From Gammaproteobacteria bacterium (GTDB lineage: Bacteria > Gemmatimonadota > Gemmatimonadetes > Longimicrobiales > Gaopeijiaceae): a DNA stretch of 23,623 nt. The translations under genes were made by a program, and so were the position numbers. The DNA lies in assembly GCA_024638345.1 (NCBI GenBank), contig JAHEKL010000011.1, forward strand, positions 1-23,623. The letters are read 5' to 3'. Every line of letters begins with the position of its first letter. Position 1 is the stretch's first letter. Shown here one piece after another: positions 1-8,844 of the stretch. The notes beneath the pieces are model-generated. The model saw only the letters and a program-made list of their open reading frames with translations, was not told where the DNA came from and did not search any database.

Positions 1-94
1 GGATCGCGGTGGCCTCGGGACGTGGACTGCTGGCCGGTTCGGTCATGAGATCAGCGAGGGATCGGGTTCCGAGGAGTCCAGCTCGATCGGTCAT
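1..94 (-). CDS. Possible 5' end of an unidentified gene, cut by the window edge
   Basis: An ATG at 94 opens a minus-strand frame that stays open to the left edge (31 residues, beginning MTDRAGLLGTRS, with a second in-frame Met at residue 17). A short frame ending with TGA at 91-93 (residues IEVRTTPSGLVG before the stop) overlaps the ATG in the ATGA arrangement used by other gene pairs in this window, which is the main reason for calling it. No convincing ribosome binding site lies in front, and the piece is too short to assign a family. It could be non-coding. Confidence 0.3.
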   Translation of the reverse strand, partial: MTDRAGLLGTRSLADLMTEPASSPRPEATAI

Positions 95-278
95 CCGACG
101 AGGCCCGACGGGGTGGTGCGCACCTCGATACGCCCGGCCCTCTTCAATCCTCGCGGGTGTGACCGCTCGCGGTGGATGTGGCCGAAGTTCGGGAGCGGAC
201 GTCAAAGTGACTGGCGGATCGAGGGGCTGCAAGCGGACCGGAAGTCTGAGGATGGCGAGTCGTGGCGCTTCGGTGGAG
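95..278. other. Short intergenic region downstream of the ArsR gene
   Basis: This stretch follows the stop codon of the ArsR-type gene. On the minus strand a short frame is open from a stop near 190 down to the TGA at 91-93, with only TTG or GTG as possible starts. I see no strong hairpin with a T-tract, so no intrinsic terminator can be called. The sulfur operon may therefore read on into the gene at the left edge. Confidence 0.4.
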
Positions 279-605
279 CTAGCGGGCCAGGTTGCGCATC
301 ATGGCCCTGGTTTCCTCCTCCAGCTTCCCGCACATCAGATCGCACAGGTGGTTGACCGTCTCGTCCGCGAGCCGATACTCCACGAACAACCCCTCCTTCC
401 TTCGGGACACGAAGCCCAATTGGTGGAGAAGCTGGAGGTGCTTGGACACGTTCGCTGGATGCAGCTCGGTGACCTCAGCCAGCTCACCGACCGTGCGCTC
501 GCCTCTCCGAAGCGTATCGAGAAGCAGCAGTCTGGCAGGCTCGGCGAGCGCCTTGAAGCGCTCAGCCACGAGCTCGAGCAGCTCTGGGGGCATGGGTGCT
601 TTCAT
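279..605 (-). CDS. ArsR-family (SmtB/BigR-like) winged-helix repressor, probably thiol or sulfide responsive
   Basis: The protein has 108 residues, the usual size for a one-domain ArsR/SmtB repressor. The recognition helix region is HPANVSKHLQLLHQLGFV (residues 49-66), followed by the wing RRKEGLFVEYRL (about 68-79). The ATG start at 605 has a good AGGAG site a few bases upstream. The only cysteines are Cys88 and Cys92 in the last helix (HLCDLMCGKLEEE). The ELCVCDL-type helix that carries metal or thiol cysteines in ArsR and BigR is here GELAEVTEL, without cysteine. The gene is last in an operon with a persulfide dioxygenase-rhodanese and a TauE exporter, the company kept by BigR/SqrR persulfide sensors. 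I infer that it represses the promoter at 2963-2990 and is released by oxidised or persulfidated Cys88/Cys92. A metal ligand role is the alternative. Confidence 0.88.
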   Translation of the reverse strand: MKAPMPPELLELVAERFKALAEPARLLLLDTLRRGERTVGELAEVTELHPANVSKHLQLLHQLGFVSRRKEGLFVEYRLADETVNHLCDLMCGKLEEETRAMMRNLAR

Positions 606-667
606 TCCTTCTCCTCTATGTGTTTCGACGGGTGCCCAGTCGAGCTGGCCGAGCCCGTCTCCTGTCG

Positions 668-2124
<1,457 letters not shown>

Positions 2125-2128
<4 letters not shown>

Positions 2129-2910
2129 CTGAACCCCTCCATGTACACGATGAAGAACGACATGACGACCAGAAAGCCGGCGAAGCTGCGCCGCAGCGTA
2201 CTAGCCGGAAGCCAGCAAGAGAGACGGGCGCCCAGCAGAATGCCCCCGACGGAGGCGATCGTGAACAATCCCATCACGGTCCAGGCGATCGACACCTGAT
2301 CCAGGTAGCCCCAGAAGCCCGCAGCCGACTTCAAAGCGATCACGAGCAGCGACGTTCCGATTGCTTCCCTCACCTCGATGTCGCCGAGCAAGAGGAGAGC
2401 GGGTACGATCAAAAAGCCACCCCCGACCCCGACGAGCCCGGTCAGTGCGCCCACAGCGAGCCCTTCCAGACCCAGGAGGAGGATCAGCCCCGTCGCAAAG
2501 CCCGCCAGTGGGCCAGCTTCGACAGGGGCTTCGGACTCCGCTGGGAGCTGGGGATGGCGACTGCCCCGAAGCATGAAATAAGCGGCTAGCAGCATGACCA
2601 CTGCGAAGAGAATGAGCTGCGTTTCGCCCGAAGTGAACCGGGCCAGGCGGGCGCCGAGGTAGGTGCCCACCATGGCCACCGGGGCGAATATCAGGGCTGC
2701 CGTGAATCGCACGTTTCCGGCCCGCCAGTGAATCGCAGAGCCCACCAGAGCCGTGGCCCCGACGACGGCGAGACTCATGGCGATCGCCGACTTCGCTTCG
2801 ACACCCAGGACGTAGACGAAGATGGGTACCGCCAGGATGGAGCCACCTGCGCCGAGGAGCCCCAGGGTGACGCCCATTCCGGCACCGAGGAGGAACGCAA
2901 GAAGGAGCAT
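2125..2910 (-). CDS. TauE/SafE family anion (sulfite) exporter
   Basis: This polytopic inner-membrane protein of about 261 residues (from the ATG at 2910) has roughly eight hydrophobic segments. It carries the two glycine-rich repeats of the TauE/SafE family: GLLGAGGSILAVP near the N terminus and GLVGVGGGFLIVPALLLLG in the second half. An in-frame TTG at 2943 would add 11 residues (MSRRILCGAGP), but it lies only about 13 nt after the predicted transcription start, inside the operator, and has no ribosome binding site. I therefore prefer ATG 2910, where family members usually begin, although its own Shine-Dalgarno site is also weak. It is the first gene of the operon and overlaps the dioxygenase by 4 nt. 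Export of sulfite or another sulfonate-like anion is inferred from that partner. Confidence 0.88.
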
Positions 2911-2947
2911 CGGGCCGGCCCCGCAAAGGATGCGACGGGACAACTAA

Positions 2948-2963
2948 TCAACTGTACAGTTGA
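2948..2963. promoter_or_regulatory. Perfect 16-bp palindromic operator of the sulfur operon
   Basis: TCAACTGTACAGTTGA is a perfect inverted repeat. Two further matching pairs lie outside a single mismatched pair. It sits from the end of the predicted -10 box across the predicted start of transcription of the TauE gene, where a bound dimeric repressor would block RNA polymerase. The ArsR-type protein encoded at the end of the operon is the obvious candidate to bind it. The repeat is seen directly; the binding partner is inferred. Confidence 0.72.
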
Positions 2964-2990
2964 ATATAGGGCCCGATACCGTGCCGTCAA
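2963..2990 (-). promoter_or_regulatory. Sigma-70-type promoter of the tauE-dioxygenase-arsR operon
   Basis: Read on the minus strand there is TTGACG (2990-2985), a 16-bp spacer, and TATATT (2968-2963). Transcription should start near 2956. This is one of the few AT-rich spots in the neighbourhood, and it directly overlaps the palindromic operator. Confidence 0.65.
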
Positions 2991-3014
2991 GTGAACCCGG
3001 GCGACTCGAACGCT

Positions 3015-4145
3015 TCAGAGCGCGGGACGGCTCGCGCTTCCGTAACCCGTGAGCTCGAGGTACCCTCGCCCGATCTCCCGGTCGTCGGGGCCTTTCACCA
3101 CGATGGCGCCCTCCCAGTAGAAGAGGTCGGTGACGAGGCGACTCACGTTCTCCTGGTCGTCGAGCAGCGGCTCCACGTACAAGGAGATCTCCTCATCTGG
3201 AAGCTCGACGCGCCACTCGAGGGGATATCTGGCGTCGGTCGTGGGACTCCTCCAGAGGCGGCTGGGCTCGGCGGACCACTGCTCCGCACGGAGATAGCGG
3301 GGCCGACCGTCTTGGGAGATCACGGTGGCATGAGCGAAGTCGATCTCGTCGCTCTGGCCGCGAAGCATGAAGAGCATGAGATCCCGCCCATCGTGTAGCT
3401 GGATGCTGAACCAGTCCCAGCCGCTCTGATTCTCCGCCAATGGATCCGAGCTGAACTCCTTGTCCATCCAACTGGTCCCTTGCACGACGAACGTGCTGTC
3501 TCCCATTCGAAGGGTGCCACCCGTGTCCAGTCGGGGGAAGCTGTAGTAGAGGCTCGCACGGCCTGGGTCCGGCGCCTTGCGGCTGTACCCGTTCGGACCC
3601 TGCAGGACCAGCGGCTTTTCGGGACGCGTGGCGAGCGTGAGCGAGAATCGTTGCGTGTCGTCGGCCATACCGAAGTCGAAGGCCGCTCCGTTCCAGTCCA
3701 GCGTCCAGTCTCCGCTCGTGCCGGGTGGTGCGAGAGCTCTAGCGATTCGAGGGTTCGGGGCCTCGTGGAACTCGGCAAGAAGCGGCGCGGCTCGGTGGAG
3801 GATCTCGCTGAACAGATGTTGGCCGGTGCTCAGATCCGTGATCGCGGCGTGACCCATGAGGACGTCGGTGGCGCTCCAGGAGCTTACGGAATTCACCGGC
3901 TCCGGAAGCACACCGATCTTGAAGATCGTGAATTGATAACCGAACCGGGGAGTCTGGTCCTCGCCAGTCGCGAGCTGACCCGTCAGGTACCACCACTCGG
4001 TCTTGTAGCCCGGATGTGGCCAATGATCCTGCGGAAACGACCACTCGTACTCGGGATCCGCGCTTCGCCATTCCGGCGACTGGGCAGTGGCGCGGAGGGC
4101 GAAAAGGAGCATCACGGCCACGACACCGATCCGATGGACGTGCAT
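3015..4145 (-). CDS. Secreted AttH/CrtC-like lipocalin-fold protein (carotenoid 1,2-hydratase family)
   Basis: The protein has 376 residues. The start is the ATG at 4145, which shares one base with the stop of the permease gene (TGATG). A longer open frame upstream is antisense-style noise inside the permease gene. Residues 1-21 form a signal peptide (MHVHRIGVVAVMLLFALRATA, cleaved before QS), so it acts outside the inner membrane. Family marks are the early HPGYKTEWWYLTGQL block, the GTSWMDKEF motif near residue 240 and the GWDWFSIQLHDGRDLMLFMLR block. The family includes CrtC hydratases and AttH, a protein found next to an ABC exporter in attE-H operons. The ABC neighbours here favour the AttH role: binding or processing a lipid-like molecule handled by the transporter. 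Carotenoid hydration is possible but no other carotenoid gene is visible. Confidence 0.88.
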   Translation of the reverse strand: MHVHRIGVVAVMLLFALRATAQSPEWRSADPEYEWSFPQDHWPHPGYKTEWWYLTGQLATGEDQTPRFGYQFTIFKIGVLPEPVNSVSSWSATDVLMGHAAITDLSTGQHLFSEILHRAAPLLAEFHEAPNPRIARALAPPGTSGDWTLDWNGAAFDFGMADDTQRFSLTLATRPEKPLVLQGPNGYSRKAPDPGRASLYYSFPRLDTGGTLRMGDSTFVVQGTSWMDKEFSSDPLAENQSGWDWFSIQLHDGRDLMLFMLRGQSDEIDFAHATVISQDGRPRYLRAEQWSAEPSRLWRSPTTDARYPLEWRVELPDEEISLYVEPLLDDQENVSRLVTDLFYWEGAIVVKGPDDREIGRGYLELTGYGSASRPAL

Positions 4146-6664
4146 CAGAGGTTCTCCCGACTCAGCTCGGCGGCCGGTGTCCGACTGGCACGCATGGCGG
4201 GGTAGAGACTGGCCAGCAGGGCGGCGGTCAGAATCGTCCCAGCCTGCTGCGCGAGGTCGAACGCAGGCAGATGGGCCTGGATCGTCCAACCGAAATAGGC
4301 CCGGTTGGTGACGTAGATGAGGATCCCGGCCAGGGCAACTCCGCCGAGCCCGCCGAGAAAGAGGCCGATCCCGGCGATCCCGATTCCCTTTCCTACGAAC
4401 AGTGAGAAGACTTGGCGTCGGGTGGCCCCGAGCGCTCGGTACAGGGCCAGCTCCGACTGCTTCTCTCGCGCGAGGACGAGCAAGGCGAGTGTGATTCCGG
4501 CTGCCGCGATGAGCAAGCTCATCGCTTGCAGGATCCGGGTGATCGCGAAGGTCTGATCGAAGACGCGAAGGGCCTCGTCACGCAGCGTCGAGTTGCTTCG
4601 CGCGATCAGTGGGACGTCCGGGAAGGCGGCCCGAAGCTCGTCGATAACCGCCTCCGGGTCCACACCGGGAGAGAGATACACCGCGATGCTCTGCGTTCCT
4701 CCCGGACCGAAATACTCCGTCATCGTCCGGAGGTCCATCGCGACTGCTCCCCGCTCCGTGCTGTAGTCGTAGTATACCCCCGCGATCCGGGGTCGGACGA
4801 GGCCGTTCGGTCCTCGGATCTCCAATCGATCTCCAGGACCCACGCCGGTCTTTCGAAAGAAAGGCTCACTGACGAGCACGGCTCCATCGCGCGCTACCCC
4901 CTGCGTGGACCCCTCGAGCATTGCGAATCTCGGCTCTCCTCCTTCCAACTCGAAGTCGACGCCCAGGATCGAGACCGATCGGTCGCCCACGAATCCGGAG
5001 AAGCTGCGCAACCGATCCACGGCACGTACGTCGGCACGTGCCCTCACGGCGGAGATCACCCGGTCGTCCAGGATGGTCTCATCGGTCTCCCCCCGCCACG
5101 ACTCGGTCGTCACGAACACGTCGGCCCGGACCGTGTCGGCGATCCAAAGATCGAGCGTCTCTCGAAAGCTCCCGACCATCAAGGTGATTCCGACCAACAT
5201 GGCGACGGCTACCGTCAACGCGGCGGCCGCGAAGGCCGTCGTCTGAAGTCTCGCGGAAAGCGATTTCAAGGCGAACCGCCAATCGAAGGCGTTGGTTCTG
5301 GCCACCGCCCCCAGGCGATGGACCAAGAGCGGCGTGAGCAACGGCAGACCGACCAGGAGGGCGGCGGCGAGCGCGAAGCCCGAGTGCTGCCACTCACGAC
5401 CGAGCGTCAGGTACCCCACCGCCGCTATTCCCAGGATTGCCAGACCGGTGGTGAAGAGCGCAGGTGCGCGTGAGCGCGTCCGTTCGTGGAGCGTGAATGC
5501 GGCAAGCAGGCTCTTCGTGTCCCTCCGACTCATGTCCAGGGCAGGTCCGAGGGCTCCGGCCACTGCCCCTCCCAGTCCGACGACGACGCCCAGGCCATAG
5601 ATCCACCAGGGTAGAACCAGCGATTCGATCTCCTCCAGGAGATAGAGATTCGTGAGGGTCGCGCTTACGAGGTCCAGGTTGGCGTTCGCGACGGCCAACC
5701 CGAGGGGCAGACCCAGGCTCACACCAAGCAGCCCCAGCAGCGTGATCTCGGAAAGGATCAGACCGAACACCTGGCCGCGAGTTGCACCTAGGCTTCTCAA
5801 GATCCCGAACTCCCTGCGGCGCCTCACCAGAGCCGTCTGGGCCGCGCTGTGCACGAGGAACACGCCCACGAAGATCGATATCAGCGAGAGCGCGGTCAGG
5901 TTGAGACGGAACGCGCTCAGGAGGCCCGCGGCCTCCTGGCCTCGCTGGTCCGGCGTGAGCACGCGAACGCCTGGCCCGAGTCGATCACGGAGGAGACTCG
6001 CGAGACGGTCCGGAGCGACACCGTCGCGGACCTGAACGTCGATCTGATCGATCCTTCCGACTGTCCCGAAGAGGCTCTGAGCATGCGCGATGTCCATCGT
6101 CACAAGCCGACTCGATGCCAGGGGCGTCGCGGATTGAAAGTCGACCAGCGTCCCGATCGTCAAGACCGCAGAGCGGCTCCCGCTCGTAACGACCACGGTG
6201 TCGCCCACGCTCCAGCCCCGATCTGCGGCGAGCCGTGGGGAGATCGCGACCCACCCGGGCGTGGCGAGAGCGTTCACCGGATCCTCGGGGAGAACCTCAT
6301 GGCTGAGGGGCACCGATACGGGAGCGAAGAGATCGAATCCCACCACGTCGAGATAGAAGCGGTCGTCCCCGGACACGGCCACGGAGCGCTGAACGAGAGG
6401 CCACGCCCTCTCGACCCCTGGGGTCGACAGGACCTCTCTCAACACGGTTTCGTCCAGGGAGGGGGTCGCTCCGAGGACCGAGACTTCCGCGTCTCCGCTG
6501 ACCGCTCGGATGCTTCCGGAAAACGCCGCCGTCGCGTTCAGGTTGATCACCTGCACGGCAAGAACGGCGGCCACACCGAGCGCCACACCGAGAACGGTCA
6601 ACGCGTAGAGCGCTCGACCGTCGCGGAAGTGCGCGCCCAGTATCTTTCCGAAGTAACGGATCAT
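4145..6664 (-). CDS. ABC transporter permease with two FtsX-like halves (AttF/AttG-like fusion)
   Basis: This inner-membrane protein has 839 residues. The ATG at 6664 overlaps the stop of the ATPase gene by 4 nt (ATGA) and so fixes the start. The layout is: one N-terminal membrane helix (about 18-40), an extracytoplasmic domain (about 50-250), a first FtsX core with three helices (about 255-380) containing RRREFGILRSLGATRGQVF, a central pair of helices (about 402-450), a second helix and periplasmic domain (about 475-710), and a C-terminal FtsX core with REKQSELALYRALGATRRQVF. This is the arrangement of the LolC/E-DevC-type transporters that move lipophilic substrates or work mechanically from the inner membrane, rather than import solutes. 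In attEFGH-type operons two permease genes may be present; here one gene carries both halves. Confidence 0.9.
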   Translation of the reverse strand: MIRYFGKILGAHFRDGRALYALTVLGVALGVAAVLAVQVINLNATAAFSGSIRAVSGDAEVSVLGATPSLDETVLREVLSTPGVERAWPLVQRSVAVSGDDRFYLDVVGFDLFAPVSVPLSHEVLPEDPVNALATPGWVAISPRLAADRGWSVGDTVVVTSGSRSAVLTIGTLVDFQSATPLASSRLVTMDIAHAQSLFGTVGRIDQIDVQVRDGVAPDRLASLLRDRLGPGVRVLTPDQRGQEAAGLLSAFRLNLTALSLISIFVGVFLVHSAAQTALVRRRREFGILRSLGATRGQVFGLILSEITLLGLLGVSLGLPLGLAVANANLDLVSATLTNLYLLEEIESLVLPWWIYGLGVVVGLGGAVAGALGPALDMSRRDTKSLLAAFTLHERTRSRAPALFTTGLAILGIAAVGYLTLGREWQHSGFALAAALLVGLPLLTPLLVHRLGAVARTNAFDWRFALKSLSARLQTTAFAAAALTVAVAMLVGITLMVGSFRETLDLWIADTVRADVFVTTESWRGETDETILDDRVISAVRARADVRAVDRLRSFSGFVGDRSVSILGVDFELEGGEPRFAMLEGSTQGVARDGAVLVSEPFFRKTGVGPGDRLEIRGPNGLVRPRIAGVYYDYSTERGAVAMDLRTMTEYFGPGGTQSIAVYLSPGVDPEAVIDELRAAFPDVPLIARSNSTLRDEALRVFDQTFAITRILQAMSLLIAAAGITLALLVLAREKQSELALYRALGATRRQVFSLFVGKGIGIAGIGLFLGGLGGVALAGILIYVTNRAYFGWTIQAHLPAFDLAQQAGTILTAALLASLYPAMRASRTPAAELSRENL

Positions 6665-7347
6665 GGTAGGACGACAGTCCCACTGTGCATCTCCCATCGC
6701 TCGTGCGCCCGCCCCGCGACCTCCGGGGAGTGCGTGACATAGACGAAGGTGAGACGCTGTTCGTCCACGAGCTCGAACATCAGATCCATGACCGCGCTGC
6801 TGGTCTCGTCGTCCAGATTCCCGGTCGGCTCGTCGGCCAACAGGATGAGCGGCCGTCTGAGCAGAGCCCGACAGATGGCGACTCTCTGCATCTCTCCCCC
6901 GCTCAGGCGATCCACCGGGTCTTCGACGCGATTTGCGAGACCTACACGCTGTAGCAGCTCGTGGATACGGGGCTCGAAGTCGGAGGGCCGGGTTCCGGCG
7001 ATGAGCTCAGGGAGAGCCACGTTGTCCCTCACACTGAGGTGAGGGAGAAGATGGAAGAACTGGAACACGAGACCCACGGTATCACGTCGAAGCAGTGTCC
7101 GTTCCCGCTCCGAAAGCGAAGAGAGCCCCCGACCCGCGATCTCGACTTCCCCCTCGGTGGGCGAATCGATGCCTGCCGCCAAGTGGAGGAGGGTGGACTT
7201 CCCGCTGCCGCTCCGGCCTACGATCGAGACGATCCGCCCGCCCGGAATGGAGAACGTCGTGGGCTGCAGAGCGACGATACTTCCGGACGCCGATCCGTCG
7301 TACCGCTTCGAAACGCCCACGAATCGGAGCGCCATGCTCTCGCTCAT
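6661..7347 (-). CDS. ABC transporter ATP-binding protein (LolD/MacB type)
   Basis: The 228-residue ATPase has a complete set of motifs: Walker A GRSGSGKST (44-52), Q-loop Gln96 in LVFQFFHLL, signature LSGGEMQRVAICRALL (148-163), Walker B LILLADEP (167-174) with catalytic Glu173, and the His206 switch in YVTHS. The frame is open further upstream, but the ATG at 7347 overlaps the stop of the preceding gene in the ATGA form, so I take this start (MALRF, four codons later, is an alternative). It energises the FtsX-type permease encoded immediately downstream, with which it overlaps by 4 nt. The subfamily usually exports lipids or peptides, or extracts lipoproteins. Confidence 0.94.
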   Translation of the reverse strand: MSESMALRFVGVSKRYDGSASGSIVALQPTTFSIPGGRIVSIVGRSGSGKSTLLHLAAGIDSPTEGEVEIAGRGLSSLSERERTLLRRDTVGLVFQFFHLLPHLSVRDNVALPELIAGTRPSDFEPRIHELLQRVGLANRVEDPVDRLSGGEMQRVAICRALLRRPLILLADEPTGNLDDETSSAVMDLMFELVDEQRLTFVYVTHSPEVAGRAHERWEMHSGTVVLP

Positions 7348-8684
7348 CCGGATCTCTTGGGCGGGGGTTCGCCGAACAACTTCGCGAGCACGACGTCGGC
7401 CAGATGGGCATCCCCAGCGTCGGCATACGAATAGCTCGCGCGAACGACCGGCTTTCGAATGTCTACGACCCGGGACAGATCGATCGGAGTCCCGATCACG
7501 ACGACATCGCACTCCACCTCGTCGATCGTCCGCTCCAGGTCTTCGAGCTGATCCTGGCCGTAACCCAGTGCCGGCAGAACTTCCTGAATATGTGGGTATC
7601 GCTCGAAGGTCTCGGCGATCTCCCCGAATGCATAGGGCCGGGGGTCGACGATTGCCGAGGCGCCCCCGGCTCGGGCGGCCAACAGCCCCGCGCCGTAACC
7701 CATCCCTCCATGCGTAATCGTCGGGCCGTCCTCCAGGACCAAGACCCTCTTTCCAGCGACGGTATCGGGACGATCGAGCGAATAGGGAGATCTTCCCAGC
7801 ACGACGTCCGCGTCCGCGTTCATCCTCGACGCGCTCTCCAGCACACGTTCGATCTGCGCGGCGGTGGCGTGATCCGTCTTCGCGACGACGAGGACGTCCG
7901 CGTTCTCGACGTTCCATCGGCTCGGGAAGTATGCGGCTTCGTCACCGGCCCTCAGCGGATCGAGCAGCGTGACGAGGACGTCCGGCTCCACGAACGGTCC
8001 GTCGTTGTTGCCTCCATCCCAAAGCACCACGTCGGATTCGGACTCCGCGACGCCCAAGATCTTCAGGTAGTCGGCACCCGCAAAGACGACGCTACCGTTG
8101 ACCAGATGCGGCTCGTACTCCTCCCGCTCCTCCAGCGTGCAGGCGTGCCGGGAGAGGTCTTCGATCGTTTCGAAGCGTTGAAGCACCTGATTCTCGAGGT
8201 GGCCATAAGGCATGGGATGTCGAAGCACTGCCACGCGGCGTCCCAGGTTCCGGATCGCACTCGACAGATGACGGGACACACCGCTCTTTCCACATCCGGT
8301 ACGTACGGCACACACCGCGACGGAGGGCAGGGTCGTCGGAAGCAGCCCGGACTTGATATCGAAGGTGCCGAACCGTGCCCCCCATCCTTCTACTCGCTCC
8401 GCGAGTCGCTGCACATCGCTCATCGAGACGTCGGAGTAGGCGAAGACCACCTCGTCGACCCCTCCCTCTCGGATGAGGGACTCCAGCTCCTCCTCGGGGC
8501 GGATCGGAATCCCATCCGGGTACAGAGCGCCCGCCAGGACCGGAGGATAAGACCGATCTGCGATATGTGGGATCTGCGTCGCCGTGAACGCGACGACGCG
8601 CGATGTCGGATCGTGTCGATACCGTGTGTTGAAGACGTGGAAGTCCCGGCCACCGGCGCCGAGCAGGATGATTCTCTCGACCAT
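7344..8684 (-). CDS. Cyclic 2,3-diphosphoglycerate synthetase-like P-loop protein
   Basis: This protein of 446 residues begins with a Rossmann-like segment (VERIILLGAGGRDFHVF), followed by a P-loop domain with TGCGKSGVSRHL (Lys133), a conserved WDGGNNDGPF block and a C-terminal VVIGTPIDL region. This organisation matches the cyclic 2,3-diphosphoglycerate synthetase family first described in thermophilic methanogens. Many bacterial members are labelled only as GTPases, and their true product is not established. The ATG at 8684 has GAGG about 8 nt upstream; the frame extends 42 nt further but without a better start. It is the first gene of the operon and overlaps the ABC ATPase by 4 nt. It may make a small phosphometabolite, or may switch or supply the downstream transporter. 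The family is fairly sure; the role is open. Confidence 0.82.
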   Translation of the reverse strand: MVERIILLGAGGRDFHVFNTRYRHDPTSRVVAFTATQIPHIADRSYPPVLAGALYPDGIPIRPEEELESLIREGGVDEVVFAYSDVSMSDVQRLAERVEGWGARFGTFDIKSGLLPTTLPSVAVCAVRTGCGKSGVSRHLSSAIRNLGRRVAVLRHPMPYGHLENQVLQRFETIEDLSRHACTLEEREEYEPHLVNGSVVFAGADYLKILGVAESESDVVLWDGGNNDGPFVEPDVLVTLLDPLRAGDEAAYFPSRWNVENADVLVVAKTDHATAAQIERVLESASRMNADADVVLGRSPYSLDRPDTVAGKRVLVLEDGPTITHGGMGYGAGLLAARAGGASAIVDPRPYAFGEIAETFERYPHIQEVLPALGYGQDQLEDLERTIDEVECDVVVIGTPIDLSRVVDIRKPVVRASYSYADAGDAHLADVVLAKLFGEPPPKRSG

Positions 8685-8844
8685 CTCGGATTCCTCGATT
8701 TCGCGGCCCTCCCGATATCGTCCCACCCCGTGGTCTCCGCAAGCGGTCCCATGTTCGAGACGGGTTGACGGATGTGCTCATTCGTTTGACAATGGTTGTA
8801 CAATCTCGTGACAACACCGCTCATTGCCAAGGAGATGGCAGCGC
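8685..8844. promoter_or_regulatory. Divergent intergenic region between the cPGS-ABC operon and the CarH-like regulator
   Basis: These 160 bases separate two divergent start codons, so promoters for both directions must lie here or within the first codons. The three 11-bp repeats fill the part nearest the regulator gene. TACAAT at 8799-8804 could be a plus-strand -10 element and TTGACA at 8786-8791 resembles a -35 element, but no pair with normal spacing is convincing. A Shine-Dalgarno AAGGAG (8829-8834) precedes the regulator ATG at 8845. Confidence 0.6.
8787..8819 (+). repeat. Three tandem 11-bp direct repeats, candidate CarH-type operator
   Basis: The core ACAA occurs at 8789, 8800 and 8811, exactly 11 bp apart, inside units starting TGACAAT, GTACAAT and TGACAAC. 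The middle unit also makes the 8-bp palindrome TTGTACAA (8796-8803). CarH proteins are known to bind operators made of 11-bp direct repeats, with one DNA-binding domain per repeat. The array ends 25 nt before the start codon of the CarH-like gene. Confidence 0.72.

Noticed and set aside
2948..2963. TGTACA in the sulfur-operon palindrome as another CarH site
   Set aside because: It is a single palindrome without 11-bp repeats and belongs to a different promoter.
7348..7917. N-terminal extension of the ABC ATPase frame
   Set aside because: It overlaps the cPGS-like gene in another frame and is Arg/Gly-rich. ATG 7347 with the ATGA overlap is the natural start.
8786..8814. TTGACA at 8786 as a plain -35 box with a -10 box 17 bp on
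   Set aside because: The hexamer at the right distance is TGACAA, a poor -10. The match is better explained by the 11-bp repeats.
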